Positions 56,507 to 63,041 of a stretch of DNA of 63,041 nt are shown one piece after another. Each line of letters opens with the position of its first letter. Positions within the stretch are counted from its first letter, which is position 1. Origin of the DNA: a virus; IMG/VR virus record IMGVR_UViG_3300042509_001342, positions 1-63,041 of that record, one strand, 5' to 3'. The position numbers were made by a program, and so were the translations under genes. The notes under the pieces are model-generated. The model was not told where the DNA came from. It did not search any database and saw only the letters and a program-made list of their open reading frames with translations.

Positions 56507-58834
56507 CTAGTCCGCAATGGCATAGGGCTTGACGGTCGAGGAATTCTCTCTGCCAGTCGGAATTGGCCGGGTGGCAACAAAGATGCCGCCGCCATACTGA
56601 ACGTCATTCCAATCAGCACCTTCTGGGAGGGGGGCGGTGACCCACGCCCCTCCATCGGCAGAGCGAAGGCAAAGCGAAGAACCCGGAGCGACCGCGACAA
56701 ACCACCCGTTGCCGAAGGTCACGCCAGTCCAGTTGGCAGAAAACGGGAGATTTGTGCTGTAGTTGTTCCAGCCCTGACCGTCGAAGGAAGTGACGATCTT
56801 GCCTTGCGTCCCAACGGCAACAAACTGGTTGCCATCAGCTATGTCGTTCCAGACTGCGGACTGCCCAAGGGAAATCCACTCCCAAGACAAGCCGCCGTCA
56901 CGGGAAAAGAGTGCTTTGTCAGTCGCGGAAAGTGAAGTGCCGACCTCCACGCCTCCTGCACCAACAGCTACAGCACCGATCCCGGGCCGGTTGGCAACGG
57001 ATCGCACCTGAACAAAAGAGTATTTGTCCGTTTCGGGAACGTCGCACTGCCCCCATGTGTTTCCACCGTCGCCTGTCCAGAACGCCACAACCTGCGCCGT
57101 CTTCGGCTTTCCGTCCCAGCCGGGGTTCCCAAAGGGTATTTTTGTTTCCTGATAGATAAACAGAACGTGGACACTGCCAACTGTGCAGATGAAGCTCCGC
57201 GAGGGGTCGTATTCAATCGAACCAATCACGGGCGGCCAAAACCGCATTGGATGCTTGGCTGTTGGCGTCCAAGCTGCACCGCGATTCGTGCTGACGTAAA
57301 GCGAGAACCCGCTTCCTCCTTGAGCTATCAATGAAGAAAGCCAAGTGCCATTGGCAAAAGCTGGGGCCGAAGGTGCGTAATTCTCTGGGTCAACCGCGTT
57401 GGTCGGTCGGGCAAACTCCCGGTTTGTTTCGGAAGACCGGCGGTTGAAGCCCTGCGTGATAAACGTGCCGTCTGCGTAAGCCATCTTGCCATGCGCCAGC
57501 CCGGTTGCCGTCCTCCAAGACGCACCCGTGGATGGGTCTCGGATGTCGAGCTTGACCGAATTGGAGTAGACGGGGCCTGAAGTAATAGTCGTGGCAACGC
57601 ATCGGTACAGTGAATTGTCTGCCGTTGATGGCGGATCAAGCGAAGCAACGAACGAATACTGCTGTCCGGTGAAAACCGGATACCAAGTGTTGTCACCGTT
57701 GTTGTTTACTGGGTTCTGCTCCCATGCGTAATCAACAATGCTTCCGTCTGCCGCTCGGGCCTCGGCAGTCAGGGTGACGAAATCTCCCGGAAACACTCTC
57801 TGAGGGGTGGGCTGGGTAGTGAAGTAAAGCTGCGGGCCACCGCTGGCCCCAACCGACAACAGAGCTGGCTCTGTGGCTACGGTGCCTGCCCCAATGAACG
57901 AGCCGACGCAGCGGTAGTATTTCCCGTCATCTTCGACAGCCGCCCTGAGTGAGAGGACCGCCGACTTTGCACCAGAAATGGTTGTCCACAGGGCGGAAGT
58001 AGGCGTCCGCGACCACTGCCATTCGTAATCGGCTGGCGGTTTGCTGAACTCAACGACAAACTGGGCCGTGTCGCCAATGTCGCACCACACCGGCATAGGC
58101 TGAGTCAGCACCTTGTTGCCAGTGGTCGGGTCAGCAACAGCAATGACAGCCGCCGTCGTGCTATAGACCGTTTTGGCAGTGGGGGCTGAAGCGGCACAGC
58201 GGTACGAGTTGCCAGAGTTTGCAGCCCTCGCCGTGAACACTAGACGTTTTTCGTTGCCACCGGGAATGTCAGTCCAAGTGGTGGCTCCAGTTTTCTGGAA
58301 CTGCCATTTGTAGGTGACCGTATCAGTGGGATTGCAAGTTGCCTCTGCCGTCAGGATCACCGCATAGCCATCGACCGTGGAGACATTCCGGGGCTGGGTC
58401 GTGAATGTGATGACTCCAGTCAGGTCTCCACCACCACCACCACCACCGTCACCCCCGCCCCCGCTGCTACTCGGCAGGACAAGGTTCAGGACAAGGTTGG
58501 GGGATGTTCCCGTGATCGTGGCATCGGCAGTCGTGCCTGTGGTCACAGTGCCAATCTGCAAATTGACAGGAGGGCCGACTTGGCCTCGGGGACCGGCTGG
58601 GCCAGAAGGGCCGGAGGGGCCAGCTTGACCGGCAGAACCAGACTCGGCCTGATAGGGAAGCTCTATGTAGAGGTCTACACCGTTGCCGATCTTGTACCGG
58701 CCAGTGTCCGACTCATAGGCGCACTCCCCCGGTCTGAGCATTGGGTTATCCAAAGCCCATTCAATGGAAGGACGGCTCGGCATTGCAAACGGGGACCGGC
58801 ACTTGTGGCACCCGCAGCCTTGGCAGCAACTCAT
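56507..58834 (-). CDS. Tail spike/fibre with Ig-like and BNR-like domains, 775 aa
   Basis: ATG 58834 overlaps the previous stop; the frame from 58942 is too long. The N-terminus [12 protein letters not shown] is shared with the 60762-61244 protein. Next a fibre motif GECAYESDTGRYKIGNGVDL, a collagen-like run ([20 protein letters not shown]) and three Ig-like domains, each with a W core and YRC (about 140-425). The C-terminal 350 residues have sialidase-like repeats with SRDGGLSW and RSADGGAW. A host-binding spike with a possible glycan-binding end. Confidence 0.75.
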   Translation of the reverse strand: MSCCQGCGCHKCRSPFAMPSRPSIEWALDNPMLRPGECAYESDTGRYKIGNGVDLYIELPYQAESGSAGQAGPSGPSGPAGPRGQVGPPVNLQIGTVTTGTTADATITGTSPNLVLNLVLPSSSGGGGDGGGGGGGDLTGVITFTTQPRNVSTVDGYAVILTAEATCNPTDTVTYKWQFQKTGATTWTDIPGGNEKRLVFTARAANSGNSYRCAASAPTAKTVYSTTAAVIAVADPTTGNKVLTQPMPVWCDIGDTAQFVVEFSKPPADYEWQWSRTPTSALWTTISGAKSAVLSLRAAVEDDGKYYRCVGSFIGAGTVATEPALLSVGASGGPQLYFTTQPTPQRVFPGDFVTLTAEARAADGSIVDYAWEQNPVNNNGDNTWYPVFTGQQYSFVASLDPPSTADNSLYRCVATTITSGPVYSNSVKLDIRDPSTGASWRTATGLAHGKMAYADGTFITQGFNRRSSETNREFARPTNAVDPENYAPSAPAFANGTWLSSLIAQGGSGFSLYVSTNRGAAWTPTAKHPMRFWPPVIGSIEYDPSRSFICTVGSVHVLFIYQETKIPFGNPGWDGKPKTAQVVAFWTGDGGNTWGQCDVPETDKYSFVQVRSVANRPGIGAVAVGAGGVEVGTSLSATDKALFSRDGGLSWEWISLGQSAVWNDIADGNQFVAVGTQGKIVTSFDGQGWNNYSTNLPFSANWTGVTFGNGWFVAVAPGSSLCLRSADGGAWVTAPLPEGADWNDVQYGGGIFVATRPIPTGRENSSTVKPYAIAD

Positions 58835-59001
58835 GGAGTCGGCATCCCGTAGTTGTTCTTTTCCTGCTCTTTGAGCCAAGCGTTCATGCGGGCCATTTCG
58901 GCATCGGCCTCGGCTTTGTCCTTGGCGATCTTTGCTTCCCACTCCGCGTCAGCGATGGCGGGGTCGGGGATGTCTTCCCACCACTTCTCGTCCGGGATCA
59001 T
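58831..59001 (-). CDS. Small charged coiled-coil protein, 56 aa
   Basis: [20 protein letters not shown], then a helix [23 protein letters not shown] 59001 overlaps the previous stop, and its TGA overlaps the spike ATG. Sits between two fibre genes; possibly a chaperone or connector for fibre assembly. Confidence 0.6.
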   Translation of the reverse strand: MIPDEKWWEDIPDPAIADAEWEAKIAKDKAEADAEMARMNAWLKEQEKNNYGMPTP

Positions 59002-60758
59002 TTGGTGTCTCCGAAGGCGTACCAAGTGTTAGTGCCGGTCTTGATGAGTTCCACGAAGTTGAGTTCACCGGGGAGCGTGAGCGTTTGAGCCGCACCACCC
59101 GTCTGTGCCCCGGCGGCATTCCGCCAGAACAGGTTCACTCCCGCCGCGCCTTGCAGTGCGGTTGTCCCAAGGCGGGAGCAATCGTAGATGCGGATCACAG
59201 ACCCAATCGGAATCGGAACGGTTGCGTTGTCGGGGATCGTGTAGGTAGCCGTCCCGGCGGCAGTGCTGGCGTTGAGGACCGCGCGACTGCAATCAGTCAG
59301 GGCAAGGGTGGTGTCGGCACTGGCAATCCGTATGGTGAGCGGCCCAAGGCAGTCAGCGTTAACCGCGCGGGCCGGGAACCTGACCGTGGTGCCAGTGGTG
59401 ACGGTGAAGTTGCCGATGAACTGAACGTCGCCGGTAACGTCGAGCATCCGGGTTGCATTGGGGAACTGGCCGATTCCTACGCGAGACAGGAATGCGCTTC
59501 GGCTAGTGGTGTCCAGTTGCAAAATGGCGGTCTTGTTCGTGATCGTGCCGCCAGTACCGACAGGGGAAATCTGGAGATCGACATAGTTCGTGACCGTCCC
59601 AGAGCGGACGGCACCTTGCAGAAGCACACCAGAAACATTCGCAGTCGTGCCAGCGAACGTGCTGCTGAAATTGCTGTGACCGTACTGAAGGCCAATGCCG
59701 TTGACGTTGACACTCATCGTGCCAGCGTCATCCGCGACGGCATTGCGCTGGCAAAGAACTGAAACGCCCGAAACGCTAGTGGTGCTTACATCAGTTGCAC
59801 CCGGTACGGTCGGGTAGGCCACGGCAAAGAAATTGCTCGTGCCCGTGAACGTGAAACCCGTGTCCATTGCGTACAAGCCGTTAGGAAGCTTGTGCTGGGT
59901 GCGCGCGTAATAGGCCGCACCGTAGTTGGATTCGTCAACGTAAACGCGGGCTTTCTCCCGATTCTCTGGGTCCGCGCCGAATATGGTGCGACCATCAGCG
60001 GTGAATGTTGCCAGCGTGGTGCGCTGGTTGTTGCCAGAGAGGGTGGTGTTGACCGTGGAGATCACGGCATCGGCACCCAACCGCCCGGGGTTCTCCTTCA
60101 CGCCGAAGTACAGCAAATCACCGGAGTCGGTGGAGATCGTGAGCGCGTCTGCCTCCAGACCCGGAGCCGCAGTCACCACCAGCGGGCCGGTCATCGTGTC
60201 CCCGGCGACGAGAACATAGCGGTCATCCAAATCGGCCTGCGGGACCACCAAGTACCCATCGGTCCCCAGCTTGGCAAAGTTACCGGCATCGGCTGAAACA
60301 ACGGTCGGGCCGGGATCGCCTTTGTCTCCCTTGGCTCCATCGCTGCCCGGGTCACCCCTGTCACCTTTGGCACCATCCACTCCATCACGGCCCGGAGCCC
60401 CATCAGCACCGTCCGCTCCATTGTTGCCGGGAGGGCCAATGGCACCATCGACACCATCCCTCCCCGGTTGACCATCGGCACCCGGGGCTCCATCGACTCC
60501 ATCCCTGCCGGGAGAGCCATCAACTCCATCACGCCCCGGAGGGCCTTCTGGACCCTGCGGACCTTCAGGGCCGGGAATGCCTACACCAGTGCCGTCTTGA
60601 CCCGGGGGGCCTTCGGGACCGGCAGGACCGACTTCGCCGCGCTCACCAGTGTCGCCTTTCGGACCCTGCGGGCCTGCGGGACCGGGAGCCCCGCCGCCGC
60701 CACCTCCACCGGAAATGGGCTTCCAAGCTGTGCCATCCCAGAAATGAGCAATAGCCAT
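58998..60758 (-). CDS. Collagen-like tail fibre protein, 586 aa
   Basis: After a short N-terminus ([16 protein letters not shown]) and a glycine linker comes a long run of G-x-x triplets (about residues 24-150, for example [20 protein letters not shown]), then a beta-rich shaft and tip (from [13 protein letters not shown] onward). Collagen triplets form trimeric stalks in phage fibres. Probably a second host-binding fibre. The triplet region is repetitive DNA and may vary in length. Confidence 0.82.
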   Translation of the reverse strand: MAIAHFWDGTAWKPISGGGGGGGAPGPAGPQGPKGDTGERGEVGPAGPEGPPGQDGTGVGIPGPEGPQGPEGPPGRDGVDGSPGRDGVDGAPGADGQPGRDGVDGAIGPPGNNGADGADGAPGRDGVDGAKGDRGDPGSDGAKGDKGDPGPTVVSADAGNFAKLGTDGYLVVPQADLDDRYVLVAGDTMTGPLVVTAAPGLEADALTISTDSGDLLYFGVKENPGRLGADAVISTVNTTLSGNNQRTTLATFTADGRTIFGADPENREKARVYVDESNYGAAYYARTQHKLPNGLYAMDTGFTFTGTSNFFAVAYPTVPGATDVSTTSVSGVSVLCQRNAVADDAGTMSVNVNGIGLQYGHSNFSSTFAGTTANVSGVLLQGAVRSGTVTNYVDLQISPVGTGGTITNKTAILQLDTTSRSAFLSRVGIGQFPNATRMLDVTGDVQFIGNFTVTTGTTVRFPARAVNADCLGPLTIRIASADTTLALTDCSRAVLNASTAAGTATYTIPDNATVPIPIGSVIRIYDCSRLGTTALQGAAGVNLFWRNAAGAQTGGAAQTLTLPGELNFVELIKTGTNTWYAFGDTK

Positions 60759-60761
60759 CGT

Positions 60762-61244
60762 TTATTTCTCAATGATGGGAATGAGGTATTCGACGCCAGC
60801 AATCTTCACTGGGATCGCCCCGATGATGAGCGGCTGGTGGAACGTCAGACCATCCTCCGACAGGCCGATTGGGTCACCATTGGACTGAACCTCGACCGGC
60901 GGGCTGGAGTATTCAATGGGCGAATCCTCATCGAACCCCGGCGGCACCGCATTGGGCTGAATCCAAATTTGGCCTAGCTCACCCGGCGGCGGCTCAACGT
61001 CAGAAACAATGTGGTTATCACCAACAACAGCATCGTTGGACGGCCAGTAGGGGAGGTCTTCCCACCGATCCTTGCCATTACCGATCTTGGCTTTGAGGGT
61101 GTCGGTCTCGTAACCAAACTCACCTTCAGCCAACGGAGGGTTCTTGGAAGTCCAGTTTGCCGCCGTGTCACGCCGGTACTGAATGCGCCTGTATTCAGGG
61201 CATTTGGCAGGCTGGCTCGGTTTGTGGCAGTGGCAGCAACTCAT
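60762..61244 (-). CDS. Small fibre/baseplate-type protein, 160 aa
   Basis: Starts MSCCHCHKPSQPAKC (ATG 61244); the ORF is open further upstream, but that overlaps the long fibre gene. LAEGEFGYETDTLKAKIGNG, then DRWEDLPYW is a known head-fibre/tail motif, also in the 56507 spike. It ends with PIGLSEDG, QPLIIGAIP and YLIPIIEK, like the 1969-2340 protein. It seems to link modules of several fibres. Confidence 0.72.
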   Translation of the reverse strand: MSCCHCHKPSQPAKCPEYRRIQYRRDTAANWTSKNPPLAEGEFGYETDTLKAKIGNGKDRWEDLPYWPSNDAVVGDNHIVSDVEPPPGELGQIWIQPNAVPPGFDEDSPIEYSSPPVEVQSNGDPIGLSEDGLTFHQPLIIGAIPVKIAGVEYLIPIIEK

Positions 61245-61246
61245 TG

Positions 61247-63041
61247 TTAGTAAGCCGCCTTCCAGCGAATGCCAGAGAATGTTGCCTCGCTTGATCGTGC
61301 GCCGGGGCTGCATGAAATGTCGCGGTTTTTATTGCTAACGGTGCAGAAGCCATAGGTAACGGCAGTCCCAACGAGCCGCATGGCAAGCGGATAGCTGGCT
61401 TCAAGTTCCGCCAGCGGAAACTGTGGCGGCAGACGCAGCGGCACCCACGAGCCGCTGCCAGCACCGAATGACAGGGTGCCCTTGAGTTCAATGAAGCCAC
61501 CGATCATCCTCGCTTGAATCTCGGTAGAGACAGACTCCCTCGCCCCATCCATGCGCACCATCCATGTCCAATCAATGTCGGGCGGTGGTGCCTTGGTGCC
61601 ACCCACCAGCATCAGCTTCACCTCATCCAACACAGACTTCTTGAAAGCGGCCAAGGCAGGATCGTTGATCGAAGGCGAGGCAATCGGGTTGATAACCGCC
61701 AGCTTTGAGTCGATTTCCGGCTTCGTGTAGGTGTCTGCCGTCTTTGCATACGGGGCCAGTTCGTCCTTCTGCACGAGGATGCCAATATCGGCCAGCGTCA
61801 GGAACTTCGCGTCGGCCTGATCCTTCGTGTAGGTCTTGGTATCGACGTACCCAAACACTTCCGCCTTGGTTGCCCAGACTGCGGTCAGGTCCGACTTGAG
61901 GACGTACCGATCATCAGCTTCGGCTCGTGTGTAGATGCTATCGAAGACTGATTGAAGCTGGACCTGCAAGAGGGACACTGCTTCAGCGGTGCGGGCACCA
62001 TAACGTGCGTCGGCATCCACCTGAGTGATGTAGGGGGACAGGTCAACGGTCGGAGCGGCTTTGCTCTCCAGCGTGGTCAGACGCTCCTTGATGGGCTCAA
62101 AGTCAGACTGATACGGGATCAGTTCCTTGCCGCCCGGGGTATCAAGCACAAGACGGGGGCCGTAGCCCTCATTGGTGTCGGTGTAGACCAAGCCGGGATT
62201 GCTCGTAGAGATGGCATCACCAAAGGTGTAGCCCTTGGCGACCATGCCGTTGACTACCAAGTTCTGGGTGTTGTCGGCCTTCTTGGCATACCGATCATCG
62301 CTCTCTGCCCGGGTGTAGATGCTGTCGAAGACTGCCTGAAGCTGGGTGGTGATGAGCGTGGTTGTGGAAATCGGGGCATAGCCAGAGAGGTCAGCTTGCG
62401 TTGCCAGATGGCTGACAATTCCCCCGTCGTTCCACCCCAGCTTCCAGTTGTCGCCTTCCTTGACTGGGGCCAGAGACAAGCCGCCCTTCCACGCAATCGG
62501 GGACATGGCATCCCCGGTGAACTTGATCGCAGAGGGTTCGATCTCGACATCCCGGATGGCATCCAAAACGTCAATCTGGCCGGTGCCAATGTCGCCGCCC
62601 AGATTGGAAACAATCTCTTGGAGAGAGGTGATGCTTGCCAGAAGCACGTTGTCGTTGGCAATGCTGAAGTCCTTGTCGGCATCCAGCTTGGCATCGACTT
62701 CGGACTTGTTGTAGGTGTCGGACTTGTCGGCTTTGAGGGCGATGGAATCGCCAAAGGTCTTTGCCACCAATTGCAAGTTGGAATCAGCTTGCTGGAAGTA
62801 GGTGTCAAGCTCAACGTCAACTTCCGTCTTGGTGTAGGTGTCGGTCTTGTCTGCCTTGAGGTCGAGGGCCGCATCAACCTCTGGCTTGGTGTAGTAGCCA
62901 GAGAGGTCAACAGTGCCGCCGGTCAGGGCGAAGATGTCCACCCTCTGAGGATTGCCGAAAGGCTTGTTCAACTCATCGCTGGTCAGCTTGAGCCATTGGC
63001 CTTCAGCCGTCTGCATGACGATCATGGACGGATTTTGGGGA
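61247..63041 (-). CDS. Long tail fibre, shaft and tip (partial at window edge)
   Basis: The frame is open from the right edge, with ATG at 63025 internal to it, to the stop at 61247. If the ends join, the start is ATG 1144 and the whole protein is 736 residues. The shaft has repeated Y-T/N-K/R-x-E-x-D modules (YTKPEVD, YTKTEVD, YNKSEVD, YTRAESD, YTRAEAD). The tip begins GGTKAPPPDIDW and resembles the 1134-1964 protein. Located at the head of the fibre block. Receptor binding is inferred. Confidence 0.78.
   Translation of the reverse strand, partial: PQNPSMIVMQTAEGQWLKLTSDELNKPFGNPQRVDIFALTGGTVDLSGYYTKPEVDAALDLKADKTDTYTKTEVDVELDTYFQQADSNLQLVAKTFGDSIALKADKSDTYNKSEVDAKLDADKDFSIANDNVLLASITSLQEIVSNLGGDIGTGQIDVLDAIRDVEIEPSAIKFTGDAMSPIAWKGGLSLAPVKEGDNWKLGWNDGGIVSHLATQADLSGYAPISTTTLITTQLQAVFDSIYTRAESDDRYAKKADNTQNLVVNGMVAKGYTFGDAISTSNPGLVYTDTNEGYGPRLVLDTPGGKELIPYQSDFEPIKERLTTLESKAAPTVDLSPYITQVDADARYGARTAEAVSLLQVQLQSVFDSIYTRAEADDRYVLKSDLTAVWATKAEVFGYVDTKTYTKDQADAKFLTLADIGILVQKDELAPYAKTADTYTKPEIDSKLAVINPIASPSINDPALAAFKKSVLDEVKLMLVGGTKAPPPDIDWTWMVRMDGARESVSTEIQARMIGGFIELKGTLSFGAGSGSWVPLRLPPQFPLAELEASYPLAMRLVGTAVTYGFCTVSNKNRDISCSPGARSSEATFSGIRWKAAY
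62915..63041. repeat. 127-bp exact direct repeat, right copy
   Basis: Runs to the very last base of the window and matches 602-728. The upstream bases diverge (GTGCCGCC against CCGCCGCC). Joining the two copies gives one circular unit of 62,313 bp and one intact fibre frame. Confidence 0.85.

Noticed and set aside
61247-63041. Diversity-generating retroelement acting on the fibre
   Set aside because: No reverse transcriptase or template repeat was seen. The allele differences include silent-looking changes and a deletion, fitting recombination better.

Overview
This window is a nearly complete genome of a tailed, short-tailed (podovirus-like) temperate phage. It holds head and packaging genes, a tail adaptor and nozzle pair, several collagen-like fibre genes, a Red-type recombination module, a tyrosine integrase beside a tRNA-derived attachment site, a phage sigma factor, and no bacterial housekeeping genes. 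The last 127 bases (62915-63041) repeat 602-728 exactly and keep one fibre gene in frame, so the genome most likely closes as a circle of 62,313 bp (602-62914). Bases 1-601 then look like an alternative allele of the fibre gene. The host cannot be read directly. Some small proteins (17621-18019, 28548-28868) remind me of families common in Planctomycetes, but this is recollection and not a search result.

Layout. Minus strand, roughly 40.3-63.0 kb and then 0-18.4 kb: one long late region. In order of transcription it runs: fibre genes, small structural genes, portal, terminase, a membrane/secreted block including a CAP-domain protein, decoration-like protein, major capsid, scaffold and putative internal virion proteins (1-17.3 kb); and very large internal proteins, Q-rich proteins, tail nozzle, adaptor, spike and fibres (40.3-61 kb). 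Genes are tightly packed, often with ATGA, GTGA or TGATG overlaps.

18.2-18.84 kb: a divergent control region with about twelve GGTTCA-containing repeats, a perfect palindrome and three 22-23 bp iterons. It is a candidate operator or replication origin.

18.84-31.28 kb, plus strand: small early genes in short units, several with strong terminators. Four of them are preceded by the same GC-rich leader (CCCCTTCGGGG then GGCAGGGCA). The region includes a four-gene unit with a MoxR-type AAA+ ATPase and a zincin/VWA protein, a LexA-like DNA-binding domain without protease, and a serine recombinase.

31.25-39.53 kb, minus strand: sigma factor, zinc-ribbon proteins, a dNTP-hydrolase-like domain, Hjc-like resolvase, two HNH endonucleases, a membrane-anchored zincin, DEAH helicase, ERF annealing protein and a PD-(D/E)XK exonuclease. 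The integrase (39528-40391, plus) lies beside a 47-nt tRNA-Met 3' half.

How it may work. The integrase and the tRNA-derived site would give lysogeny. The repeat cluster and LexA-like protein may set the switch. Early genes and the sigma factor would then turn on the late strand from recurring promoter-like motifs. No DNA polymerase, primase or canonical endolysin was recognised, so replication probably relies on host enzymes plus the phage recombination genes.
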